Source of the DNA: JAVJST01 sp040219295
GTDB taxonomy: Bacteria > Pseudomonadota > Alphaproteobacteria > Rhodospirillales > Casp-alpha2
Length of the DNA stretch: 64,000 nt
Reading direction: 5' to 3'
Assembly: GCA_040219295.1 (NCBI GenBank)
Contig: JAVJST010000001.1
Span: forward strand, 434,001 to 498,000
The notes under the pieces are model-generated. The model searched no databases and had not been told where the DNA came from. It was given only the letters and a program-made list of their open reading frames with translations. Positions 50,763 to 58,821 of the stretch are shown one piece after another. Made by a program: the position numbers and the translations under genes. The stretch's first letter is position 1. Each line of letters starts with the position of its first letter.

Positions 50763-51758
50763 ATGGGCGTACCTCAACCGGTCGCCGACCATCAGGAACC
50801 GTATTTCAGCGACGAAGACCGGGACTCCCTATCGATCTTGCCGCTGGTGATCGTGCCGCTTGAGAGCGCGGCGCTTAAACGCGCGCGGATGATCAAGAAC
50901 AGTTACCTCGAAAGCGTCATTGAATTGTTCAACGACGAGGACGTCGGCCGCGGCCATATCTATCCGGCCCAGGTTGAACAGTTCTTCTCGGACGTCAGTC
51001 TCAACGACACCACGATGCTGGAAGCTCTCGCCGAGTTGCCGAGTTACGACGTCTACAGCTTGCGGATTTCTCTGCGGAGGATCGGGATCGAGGTCGACGA
51101 CCACGATCATCTGCGCCTTTCTGACAGCAAGCAGGCGGAGCTCCAGTCCTACATGCAGCCGTTCTTGCAGAAGATGACGGTAAACCTGTTCTCCGAGGAT
51201 TCAGGCGCCAAGGTGAACGGCGACTGGCGCAACCTGTTTCTCCACCCCGATGTCCGCGTCACCAAGCGTCGACTGCGCGCGATGTCGGAGAAACTGGGCA
51301 TTCCCGTGGAGGATGTGCCAGCATTCCTCGAGGACTACGGTGACGTCTATCTGTCGGTGGCGTATTACCGGCAGTGCCTCGACGCCATCAGGCCTGTGAT
51401 TCTCGACTTTCTGCGCGCGACCTCGGAGCTGCTGGCGCATCGCCAGTTGAGCCGCGATTACGGGATTCAGAAGAACTGCACGACGGTCAAGACGAAGGTC
51501 GAGCGGATCAGCCGGGCCCTGCAACAGCAGTTCGACGGCGTGTCACGCAGCACGGACGCGATGTGGTCCGACATGGATGCGCAGACGTTCGAGTCATTCC
51601 GGCAACTGGTTGAGGGTGGCCACGACCGGATCGGCGCCCTGCTCTGCACGCTGACCGTCAAGATGAACGCGTGGGCCAAGAAGTTCCCGGCCGACGACCG
51701 GAGCGGTCCGATGCGACACGCCGATTTCATCACCACGGAGATGCGCCGCGGCTGGTAG
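50763..51758 (+). CDS. Conserved hypothetical protein (331 aa)
   Basis: A 331-residue protein with no signal peptide or membrane span and a mainly helical sequence. It starts MGVPQPVADHQEPYFSDEDR, followed by SLSILPLVIVPLESAALKRA and RMIKNSYLESVIELFND, which read as a conserved N-terminal block; a GAGG site precedes the ATG. Residues 200-330 carry many charged helices (CTTVKTKVERISRALQQQFD). I do not recognise a named domain. The gene stands alone, between divergent tkt and convergent phosphoribulokinase genes. Confidence 0.75.
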   Translation: MGVPQPVADHQEPYFSDEDRDSLSILPLVIVPLESAALKRARMIKNSYLESVIELFNDEDVGRGHIYPAQVEQFFSDVSLNDTTMLEALAELPSYDVYSLRISLRRIGIEVDDHDHLRLSDSKQAELQSYMQPFLQKMTVNLFSEDSGAKVNGDWRNLFLHPDVRVTKRRLRAMSEKLGIPVEDVPAFLEDYGDVYLSVAYYRQCLDAIRPVILDFLRATSELLAHRQLSRDYGIQKNCTTVKTKVERISRALQQQFDGVSRSTDAMWSDMDAQTFESFRQLVEGGHDRIGALLCTLTVKMNAWAKKFPADDRSGPMRHADFITTEMRRGW

Positions 51759-51770
51759 GGTTGGCGGGCG

Positions 51771-52709
51771 TCAGATGGCGTGGTGGCCGAGCGCCGCCTT
51801 GACCATGTGATAGGTAATCAGCAACTGCGACAGCGCCAGCGGATGCGAGACCTGTCGGTTCTTTTCCTCACCGAACTCGCCCAGGGCGTCACGCAGGTAC
51901 TGGGCCTCCGGGATCAGGTCCCACAACAGGTTCTCCAGCTTGCGGGCGCGCCGGTCACCGATATCGCCGTCGATCTGCAGGATGTCGACGGGTTTGCCGT
52001 CGGTGTCGCGTGACAACTCGAGCGTGATGCCGTTGTTGGCGCCGGCTTCCAGCACCGGCGTCAGGTCCGGGTGTGGCAGGGTCGGGCGCAGCGTGTGGGT
52101 CACGTTGAGGTGCGCGCCGGTTTCTTCCGTATTGCCCGGCGGCGGGAAGAACTTCACGACTATGTCGGCGAACGTGCGCTGTGGCTGGATGTGCTTGATA
52201 CGGGCCTCGGCGCGTTCGTCGATGGCGCGCAAGGCTTCCTCCAGATCGTAGCCACGCGCCTTGGTGTCGCGTTCGATCTTCCAGCGCAGCCGCAGGTCCT
52301 CGGTGGGTTCCGCGTAGACTTTCACGTCGTAGCAGTCGCGCATGGCCCGTGTCGAGTAGCCGAGAAGCCCCTCGATGATGATGTATTCGGTCGGCTCCAT
52401 GAGCTCCGGCGGCGCCAACGTGCCGTCATTGTGGTCGTAGACCGGCTTGAGGATTGTCTGGCCCCGACGCAACAGCTGCACGTGCTGTTCGAGAATGCCG
52501 AGGTAGTTGGCCTCCGGATCCAGGGCGGTGATGCCCAGTTTCGGCCGTTCATGGCGGCCGTAGCGGTGGTAGTCGTCCGTGCACATGATCGAAACCCGGT
52601 CGGGTCCGAGCATGTTGGCGATGCCGCGGGCGAGAGTCGTCTTGCCGGCACCGGAGTCGCCGACAATGCCGAGGATGATCGGGCGGTCGGATATCCTATT
52701 CAATGGCAT
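51771..52709 (-). CDS. prk: Phosphoribulokinase, plant/cyanobacterial-like type
   Basis: A 312-residue P-loop kinase that phosphorylates ribulose 5-phosphate to RuBP. Walker A is GDSGAGKTTL; then CTDDYHRYGRHERPKLGITA, LDPEANYLGILEQH, KPVYDHNDGTLAPPE, YIIIEGLLGYSTRAMRD and the WKIERDTKARGY and AYAD-like ERTFADIVVKFFP segments. The pattern is closer to plant/cyanobacterial PRK than to the usual octameric proteobacterial CbbP. The P-loop cysteine of chloroplast enzymes is alanine here, while the later one (CTDDYH) is kept. It overlaps the FBPase gene by 14 bp. A related nucleoside kinase role is not excluded. Confidence 0.85.
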   Translation of the reverse strand: MPLNRISDRPIILGIVGDSGAGKTTLARGIANMLGPDRVSIMCTDDYHRYGRHERPKLGITALDPEANYLGILEQHVQLLRRGQTILKPVYDHNDGTLAPPELMEPTEYIIIEGLLGYSTRAMRDCYDVKVYAEPTEDLRLRWKIERDTKARGYDLEEALRAIDERAEARIKHIQPQRTFADIVVKFFPPPGNTEETGAHLNVTHTLRPTLPHPDLTPVLEAGANNGITLELSRDTDGKPVDILQIDGDIGDRRARKLENLLWDLIPEAQYLRDALGEFGEEKNRQVSHPLALSQLLITYHMVKAALGHHAI

Positions 52710-53742
52710 CGGCGTACGCCTCCAGGCTGTCGACGTATTCCGGGCCGGTACCCGCCGGGCGGTAGGTCGTGGTAATGCAGCGGTCGCCGGTCGCGCCCGA
52801 CAGGATCATGGTTTGCGCGCTCTCGCTCTGAAACGTCTGTGCGATCCCGTCGAGCAGGATGCCCGTGGTGATACCCGTTGCCGCGATCAGGATGTCGGTG
52901 CTTTGCGCCAGCGTGTCGGCCTCCATCCAGCGCGCGGTGTCGAGCCCCGCCTCGCGAACGGCAATGTGCTCGGTAGCGAGCTGCGGATCGAAACGGGCCA
53001 TGAAGACGCCGTCGAGCGCTCGGATGGCGGCGGCCGAAATGATGCCTTCCGACGATCCGCCGGTGCCGATCATCAGGTCGATGCCGGAATCGGGCGTCGC
53101 CGCCATCAGCGCGCCGGCGACATCGCCTGCGGGAAACAGCGCAACGCGGGCGCCGGCATGCTCGATCTCCTCGATCAGCCGCCGGTGACGGGACTTCTCC
53201 AGGACGAAGACCGTAAGTTCCTTGACCTGCTTGCCGAGCGCGCGGGCCGTCGTCGCGAGAATCTCGGAGACCGGCGCCGTCGGGTCGATCAAGCCTTGAA
53301 CCTCGCGCGACGTGGCCACCTTTGCCATGTAGAACGCGGGTCCCGGACGCAGGAATGTGTCGGGTGGGGCCAGCGCGGCGACCGATAGAGCGTTGGTTTG
53401 CCCGTGAACGAGAAAACTCGCGCCCTCCGTCGGATCCAGTGCCAGTTCGTGCGTCGCCGCGACACCGGACGGACCAATCCGTTTGCCGATCGACAGCGGC
53501 GACGTGTGATTGGTGTCGTCGGGACCGTCGCCGATGACGATTTCGGCGGCGAACGGCGCCTCGTCGAGTTTTCGCTTCATGGCGATCCGTGCGGCACGGC
53601 TGAGGTCGATCGGTTCGCCGCTGCCAAGCCATTGCGCCGCGGCGCGCGCCGAGGCCTCCGTTGCGCGGGCCAACGCCAGCGCGTGCGGGTGATCGATCCC
53701 GAGGGCCTCGTCGGATTGGATTGCGCCGTCGGGAGCGCTCAT
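52696..53742 (-). CDS. glpX: Class II fructose-1,6-bisphosphatase (GlpX-like)
   Basis: A 348-residue lithium-sensitive-phosphatase-fold enzyme that removes the 1-phosphate of fructose bisphosphate (and often of sedoheptulose bisphosphate). Marks are EIVIGDGPDDTNHTSPLSIG, ELALDPTEGASFLVHGQTNA (the DPxEG metal motif), DLMIGTGGSSEGIISAAAIR and ILIAATGITTGILLDGI. The first metal segment differs from the common GEGERDEAPM, having Asp for the first Glu. It lies between the regulator (4-bp overlap) and prk (14-bp overlap). Confidence 0.88.
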   Translation of the reverse strand: MSAPDGAIQSDEALGIDHPHALALARATEASARAAAQWLGSGEPIDLSRAARIAMKRKLDEAPFAAEIVIGDGPDDTNHTSPLSIGKRIGPSGVAATHELALDPTEGASFLVHGQTNALSVAALAPPDTFLRPGPAFYMAKVATSREVQGLIDPTAPVSEILATTARALGKQVKELTVFVLEKSRHRRLIEEIEHAGARVALFPAGDVAGALMAATPDSGIDLMIGTGGSSEGIISAAAIRALDGVFMARFDPQLATEHIAVREAGLDTARWMEADTLAQSTDILIAATGITTGILLDGIAQTFQSESAQTMILSGATGDRCITTTYRPAGTGPEYVDSLEAYADAIE

Positions 53743-54359
53743 CGCGTGATGTCCACGTCCCCGGCGAGATAGCGGGCGACCGCCTGGGCCCTGTTGTTGA
53801 CGCCAAGCTTCTCGTAGAGGTTCTTGAGGTGGAACTTGACGGTGTTGAGCGAGATATCGAGCGACTTGGCGATCTGCGCGTTGGTCTGGCCGTCGGAGAG
53901 CGCCGACAACAGGTCGCGCTCGCGCCGGGTCAGGGTGTCGAGGCCGCTGGCTTGCGGCGCGTCGATGCTCATGAACGGGAACACCATGCGCCCTTCGGCG
54001 ACGGCGACGACCGTGTCGATCAGCACTTCCGGGCGGTCCGCCTTGGAGCAGAAACCGGCGCCGCCGAGTTGCAGGACCTGGCGGCCGATGCCGGGCTTGT
54101 TGCTGCCGGTGTAGACGACGATGCGCGGGGCATCCTGCCGTCCCTTCAGCGCCGTCAGCACATCGCGCCCGTCCATGTAGGGCATTTCCCAGCCGATCAC
54201 GGCGACGTCGCAGGAAATGCGGTCAATCGCCTCGAGAAACCGTTCACCGTCGGCCACCGTCGCGACCACGGTGAACCGCGAGTCCTCGCCGAAGATCGCG
54301 GCGAGGCCTGAGAGAACGATCGGACTCTTGTCGACGATGACGACGTCAATCTTGTGCAT
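53739..54359 (-). CDS. NarL/LuxR-type response regulator with degenerate receiver
   Basis: A 206-residue regulator, from the ATG at 54359. The receiver domain (1-125) opens VVIVDKSPIVLSGLAAIFGE. The phosphoacceptor position reads DVAVIGWEMPYMDG, so the usual Asp is Gly56, and the acidic pair DD is D-K. The conserved Lys (FCSKAD) remains. The C-terminal LuxR-type helix-turn-helix is intact (LTRRERDLLSALSDGQTNAQ and IAKSLDISLNTVKFHLKNLY). The ATGA overlap with the FBPase gene means one transcript, so it probably controls carbon metabolism, including its own operon. Signal input by phosphorylation is unlikely. Confidence 0.9.
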   Translation of the reverse strand: MHKIDVVIVDKSPIVLSGLAAIFGEDSRFTVVATVADGERFLEAIDRISCDVAVIGWEMPYMDGRDVLTALKGRQDAPRIVVYTGSNKPGIGRQVLQLGGAGFCSKADRPEVLIDTVVAVAEGRMVFPFMSIDAPQASGLDTLTRRERDLLSALSDGQTNAQIAKSLDISLNTVKFHLKNLYEKLGVNNRAQAVARYLAGDVDITR

Positions 54360-54690
54360 GCCGAACCCCATCCCTACCCGTCAAAATCCACCTTTTCGGG
54401 TAGGGTCTCGGGTCCGTGATACCGGTTCGGTCATATTTCTGTAAAGCAGAAATCCGGCCCGATTCGCCGGTCCGCATGCGACTTCTGTGACGCCGAACAC
54501 TGCAGAGTCCGCGTCAATGGGGCACTATTCTCAAGGATTCGTACAGAATCCGATTCGCACTCTCCCTGTCAGACTTGCCGGGCCCGGCACGAACCGGGTC
54601 CGGCCTTTTTTGTGCATGCGACGGTTGTTACGGCCGGTCGCAGTCACTAGGTTCCGGCGGCCGGGCGCCGACCTTAGCCGGAGAACCGCC
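54360..54690. other. 331-bp divergent intergenic region with an orphan terminator
   Basis: No protein gene is supported. The left part must hold the promoter of the regulator-glpX-prk operon. The right part carries the strong plus-strand terminator at 54577-54611, with no coding sequence before it, so a short non-coding RNA may be made from about 54430-54611. An ORF starting at 54517 (MGHYSQGF) runs through the hairpin and is not credible as a gene. Confidence 0.5.
54577..54611 (+). terminator. Strong orphan Rho-independent terminator
   Basis: An 11-bp stem, GCCGGGCCCGG (54577-54587) with CCGGGTCCGGC (54594-54604, one G-T pair), a 6-nt loop CACGAA, then C and six T (54606-54611). Textbook form. 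It sits about 80 nt before the DUF465-like gene on the same strand and follows no gene on the plus strand. Confidence 0.85.
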
Positions 54691-54930
54691 ATGTCCGATC
54701 ACGTCAACATCGTCGTCAGCCGCGTCGCCAACCTGATGACGCGAATCCGGGTCAAGGATCCGGACTTCGATCAACTCTGCCTCGAGCACGCGGCGATTAC
54801 CACGGAGATCCGCCGCCTCGACCCCGAACGCGGCCCGGCGCAGGCGGAACGCGACCGCACGTTACGGGCGCAGCGCGCAATCATGGAGAAAAGGATGTTC
54901 GCCATCCTGCAGGCGAACAGCGACGTGTGA
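54691..54930 (+). CDS. DUF465 (YdcH)-like small protein
   Basis: A 79-residue helical protein starting MSDHVNIVVSRVANLMTRIR, with GGAGAA 6 nt before the ATG. LCLEHAAITTEIRRLD followed by a helix ending MEKRMFAILQ resembles the helical-hairpin DUF465/YdcH family (HxxLxxEI pattern), whose role is unclear. The gene lies downstream of the orphan terminator and converges on tRNA-His. Confidence 0.65.
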   Translation: MSDHVNIVVSRVANLMTRIRVKDPDFDQLCLEHAAITTEIRRLDPERGPAQAERDRTLRAQRAIMEKRMFAILQANSDV

Positions 54931-54949
54931 ATCGGGAATTGTCGGGAAA

Positions 54950-55026
54950 TGGGGTGGCTGATGGGATTCGAACCCACGACCCTCGGCACCACAAGCCGAT
55001 GCTCTAACCAACTGAGCTACAGCCAC
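54950..55026 (-). tRNA. tRNA-His (GTG anticodon)
   Basis: The minus strand folds as a full cloverleaf: acceptor stem GTGGCTG (5') with CAGCCAC (3'), D-loop TAGCTCAGTTGGTTAGAGC, anticodon arm CGGCTTGTGGTGCCG with anticodon GTG, and T-arm GGGTTCGAATCCC. CCA is encoded (54950-54952) after discriminator C. The base before the acceptor stem (55027) gives the G-1 typical of tRNA-His. 77 nt including CCA. Confidence 0.97.
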
Positions 55027-55088
55027 CACAGGCGAAATCGAGGGCGCCTATGTAGACGTCCCCGCGATCAGCGTCAACATCAATGCAT

Positions 55089-56264
55089 TCAGACCCTGGC
55101 GCCCAGGTAGGCGGCGAGCCGGGCCGCCGCCTCGTCGAGAACCGCGTCTCCCTTGCAGAAGCAGAAGCGCACGAAATCGCGCGGGACCGTTGCATCGTTT
55201 CCGGGCAGGTAGAACGCGCTGAGCGGCAGCGCCGCGACGCCGCCGTGTTCGATAACGTCGCGGCAGAACGCCTCGTCACCCTCCTTCCCGACCCCCTCGA
55301 TCCCGGCATTGACGAAGTAGGTGCCGCCGGGCGGCGTCACGGCGAGCCCAGCCGCCTGAAGACCCGCCGCCAGCCGGTCGCGCTTCGCCGCCTGGGTCGC
55401 GGCGAGATCGACGAAGTAGCCGTCGGCAAAGCCCAGCCCCTCGGCGACGGCGGCCTGCAGCATCGGCGGCACGGTGAAGGTGACGAACTGGTGCGCCTTG
55501 GCCAGCACCGCCATGAGCGCACGGTCGCCGCTCGCATAGCCAACCTTCCAGCCGGTCATCGAGAACGTCTTGCCGGCCGACCCGATACGTACACATCGTT
55601 CGCGCATGCCCGGCAGCGTCATCAGCGGGATGTGCGGCCGGTCGTCGAAGACGATGTGCTCGTAGGCTTCGTCGCAGACCGCGATGGCGTCCGAGCGGAT
55701 CACCCGTTCGGCGAGACGGCCAATCTCGTCGGCGGTATAGACCTTGCCCGCCGGGTTCTGAGGGTCGTTCAACAGCAGCATCGCCGTGTTCGGTCCGAAG
55801 GCTTCGTCGAGCATGGCGTCGGTCAGCTCGAACGCCGGTGGTTGCAGGCGGATCGGCCGCGGCACGCCACCGGCGCGCCGGATGATCGGTGCATAGGCGT
55901 CGTAAACCGGCTCCAGCACCACGACCTCGTCGCCCGGGTTGAGGAACGCCAGCATGCAGTCGGCGAGCGCTTCCGTCGCCCCGGAGGTGACAATGACCTC
56001 GGACTCCCAATCGACGTCGAGGCCGTAGAACCGGGCGTTGTGGGCGGCGACTGCCTGGCGCAGGGCGGGCAGGCCCATCATCGGCGGATACTGGTTCGGC
56101 ATCTCGCGCATGGCGCGTTCGGCCGCATCCTTCAGCGCGTCGGGACCGTCGGTGTCGGGAAAGCCCTGGCCCAGATTGATCGCGCTGTGGGCATTGGCGA
56201 GGCGCGTCATGGCCTCGAACACGGTCGTGCCGTAGCCGGCTAGAACGTCGTTGAAGGAACTCAT
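55089..56264 (-). CDS. PLP-dependent class I/II aminotransferase
   Basis: A 391-residue fold-type I aminotransferase from the ATG at 56264, which overlaps the DUF2336 stop as ATGA; the longer open frame lies inside DUF2336. Marks are INLGQGFPDTDGP, VTSGATEALADCMLAFLNPG, NDPQNPAGKVYTADEI, AVCDEAYEHIVFDD, the PLP lysine in RIGSAGKTFSMTGWKVGYAS and RFCFCKGDAVLDEA (substrate Arg). It resembles the methionine/kynurenine-oxoglutarate aminotransferase-like group (YbdL, KAT II-like). The amino donor is uncertain. Confidence 0.88.
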   Translation of the reverse strand: MSSFNDVLAGYGTTVFEAMTRLANAHSAINLGQGFPDTDGPDALKDAAERAMREMPNQYPPMMGLPALRQAVAAHNARFYGLDVDWESEVIVTSGATEALADCMLAFLNPGDEVVVLEPVYDAYAPIIRRAGGVPRPIRLQPPAFELTDAMLDEAFGPNTAMLLLNDPQNPAGKVYTADEIGRLAERVIRSDAIAVCDEAYEHIVFDDRPHIPLMTLPGMRERCVRIGSAGKTFSMTGWKVGYASGDRALMAVLAKAHQFVTFTVPPMLQAAVAEGLGFADGYFVDLAATQAAKRDRLAAGLQAAGLAVTPPGGTYFVNAGIEGVGKEGDEAFCRDVIEHGGVAALPLSAFYLPGNDATVPRDFVRFCFCKGDAVLDEAAARLAAYLGARV

Positions 56265-57529
56265 TCGAAGAAGTCCAGGTACCATTCCATGTCGTCGTCG
56301 GACAGCGTGTAGCGGCCGTCGCTGGCCGGGCGGATCAACATCTTGCCCTGCAGCTTGCCGACCTTCATCTGCAGCGTCAGCGCGCGCTCGGCCGTGAAAT
56401 CCGCCTTCCAGGCGAGCGAGCAGATCGACTTGGCGCTCTTGCTGGCCAGGATATCGCGGACCTTTTCCCACGGCAGACCGGTGAGCAGTGCAAGGGCATG
56501 GATGACGAACATCCGTTCGCCCGCGTCGATCGCCTCGACGACCGTATCCTCGTCGAGCTTGCCCTCGCCGAAGAGCCTCTCGGCACGGCCTCGGGACTCC
56601 TCGCCCGGCAGGACCTTGGTGTCGGCCTCGCCTTTCATGATGCGGTCCTGCACCTCGCGCTTGATCTCGTTGAGGGCATCGGCGCCCAGCTTCTTCTTGT
56701 AGCGTTCGGCGAGGCGTTCGAGCACGGCGCTGGAAAGGAAGGCGGCGATGCGGCGGATCGTCGAGACCGTCAGGTCGTCGCGCTCGATCATCGATTCCTT
56801 GATCGCTTCGTTGGTCTCGGCCATGTTGCCGGCGATCAGCAGTTCCGATTCATCGATTTCCGCCGATTTGTTGGCGATCAGCTCGCGGGCGACCGTCTCG
56901 TCGTCGATCCGCATGAGCTCACGCGAAATGCTGGCCCGCAGTTTCTTGCGCCGAGCGATGGCGCGCAGCGCGCCGCCCTCGACCCCGCTACGGATGACCT
57001 CGATCAACTGGCGGTCGTTGAGCAACGGCGAATACTCGAGCACCGGCGCCGCGACAATGGCCTCGGCGTCCCGCGCAAGTTTTTCGATCAGTTTCGGCGG
57101 CACGTCGGCGAGTTGCTTGATCTCTTCGGCGATGATGCGGCGGACCTGGGCCGCCTTGTCGGACGCCAGTATCTCTACGATTTCCATAACCATCTGGGCG
57201 ACGGTGTCGCTCGCCTGGGGATCGATCTCGGGGACCAGGCGGCAGATCTTGGCCGCCAGTTCACGGCGGACTTCCTCGATCTCGTCGTCGGCGAGGATGC
57301 GGTCGGCCTGAAGCGGCGTGTCCGGGTTGCTGGCGACCGCCCTGCGGACGCCGATGTCCTTGTCGGTCGCGAAGTAATACAGGAACTCCGGCTGCAGACC
57401 CTGCTGGCTGGCCAGCCAGCGGCGCTTTTCGGCGGAACCGGACGCGGCGATGTCGCGCGATTCCTCGTAGCTCGGCAGGTCCCTGTTGACCGCCCCGCCC
57501 TGCTTTCGTCCGAAAAGCCACTTCAGCAC
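56261..57529 (-). CDS. DUF2336 domain protein with HEAT-like repeats
   Basis: A 422-residue helical protein with GTG start at 57529 and GGGGGAA upstream. Repeated helix pairs (for example DIGVRRAVASNPDTPLQ, LASDKAAQVRRIIAEEIKQL, LLNDRQLIEVIRSGVEGGAL) form an array typical of DUF2336, a family of alphaproteobacteria without settled function. The C-terminal 80 residues (RYTLSDDDMEWYLDFFE at the end) differ from the repeats. It is coupled to the downstream aminotransferase gene. Confidence 0.88.
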   Translation of the reverse strand: MLKWLFGRKQGGAVNRDLPSYEESRDIAASGSAEKRRWLASQQGLQPEFLYYFATDKDIGVRRAVASNPDTPLQADRILADDEIEEVRRELAAKICRLVPEIDPQASDTVAQMVMEIVEILASDKAAQVRRIIAEEIKQLADVPPKLIEKLARDAEAIVAAPVLEYSPLLNDRQLIEVIRSGVEGGALRAIARRKKLRASISRELMRIDDETVARELIANKSAEIDESELLIAGNMAETNEAIKESMIERDDLTVSTIRRIAAFLSSAVLERLAERYKKKLGADALNEIKREVQDRIMKGEADTKVLPGEESRGRAERLFGEGKLDEDTVVEAIDAGERMFVIHALALLTGLPWEKVRDILASKSAKSICSLAWKADFTAERALTLQMKVGKLQGKMLIRPASDGRYTLSDDDMEWYLDFFE

Positions 57530-57653
57530 GCGGCATTCCCCCGTTGTCCGCCCCGGCCGGCACCCTGCTCAGCGACCTGGCGGATGCTGCCGGGTGCGAG
57601 CTTAACAACCCGTCGGCCCGAGGGCGAGACCGCCGTCGCGGATAAATCGGCCC

Positions 57654-58643
57654 TCAGGGGCGCCAGCGGGTGAACCGGCGGGTCACGATGCGTTGACCGG
57701 CGTTGCGCTCACGGTAGATGACGTAGAGACCGCTGCCGAGGATCAAGGCCATGCCAAGCCAGGTCATTGGATGGGGAACCTCGTCCCATATGAGCAGTCC
57801 CCAGAGCACCGCCCAGGGAATCATGACGTATTCGAACGGCGCGGCGAGGCTAGAGGGCGCGCTGCGGTATCCCTCAGTCAGACAATAGAAACCGACGGAC
57901 GCGATCAGCCCGGTCAACGCGATCAACCCGAGGTCCGTCAAGGCCGGTATCACCCACGGGCGAGTCAGGAAGCCGAGCGCCGGATGGCTCTCGTTCTGGT
58001 ACGCGCCGGTGCCGAGAAAACCGCCGACGACCCCGGCGATCACCAGGTAGCCGATGAGATTGTGGGAGAACGACAGGATCCAGGCATTCTCGGTCCGGCC
58101 GAGACGCCGCGTCATCAGGTTGAAACCCGCATAAACGAAGGCGCCGGCGAGTGCCAGCAGCGCCGCCGGATCAATGGAATCCATGCCCGGCCGCATAATG
58201 ACGATGACGCCGACCAGTCCGACGCCCACGGCCATCCAGCGTCTGATACCGACCTCCTCCAGGCGCAGCGCCGCAGCCATGCCGGTGAGGATTAGGGGCG
58301 CCACGAAGTAGATGGCGACGGCCGCCGCCATCGGGATCGAGACCAGCGCCAGGTAGTAGAAGACGAAGCTTAGGAAGACCAGAAACGCACGGACCGTCAG
58401 CAGTCCGATGCGCGTCGGCCGCAACACTCCCAGGCTGCCGCGCATCCAGAGAAATCCGGCCATCAGCACGATGACAACCACGGCCCGGAGTACCAGAATC
58501 TGAAGCAGCGGGTAGTCCCCGCTCATCAGGCGCAGGATGACGTCCTGTACCGAAAAGATCGAGATCGCGAAGACGATCAGCAGCACGGCGCGGACCGGCG
58601 TGTCCTCGCTGACCGGCAGAATGGGGGACGTGGTATCGCCCAA
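57654..58643 (-). CDS. EamA/DMT-family 10-TM transporter
   Basis: A drug/metabolite-type transporter of about 330 residues with ten hydrophobic segments in two EamA halves: VLLIVFAISIFSVQDVILRL, FLSFVFYYLALVSIPMAAAV, ALLALAGAFVYAGFNLMTRR, and ASVGFYCLTEGYRSAPSSLA. The start is uncertain: TTG at 58643 has GGAG at good distance; GTG at 58685 and 58730 are alternatives. Substrate unknown. It is divergent from the aminotransferase at 58822, a pairing that may be shared regulation. Confidence 0.8.
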   Translation of the reverse strand: MGDTTSPILPVSEDTPVRAVLLIVFAISIFSVQDVILRLMSGDYPLLQILVLRAVVVIVLMAGFLWMRGSLGVLRPTRIGLLTVRAFLVFLSFVFYYLALVSIPMAAAVAIYFVAPLILTGMAAALRLEEVGIRRWMAVGVGLVGVIVIMRPGMDSIDPAALLALAGAFVYAGFNLMTRRLGRTENAWILSFSHNLIGYLVIAGVVGGFLGTGAYQNESHPALGFLTRPWVIPALTDLGLIALTGLIASVGFYCLTEGYRSAPSSLAAPFEYVMIPWAVLWGLLIWDEVPHPMTWLGMALILGSGLYVIYRERNAGQRIVTRRFTRWRP

Positions 58644-58821
58644 CGGCGGTGGCTCCGGATTGCTCGGGGCTGGTGTTCCCGGCACGCTGCGCCCAATCGC
58701 CCGGATCGCCAAACGAAAAGTCTTTGTCACGCTGACAAACAAAGTTCGCGTGCGGGCGATCCATCGAACGGGGCGAAATCCGGCGCTTGATCGCGACCCC
58801 GCCGGGTCCGATGATCGCCGG

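Noticed and set aside
54487..54690. N-terminal extension of the DUF465-like gene back to 54487
   Set aside because: It would be translated through the strong terminator hairpin at 54577-54611; the ATG at 54691 has a good ribosome binding site.
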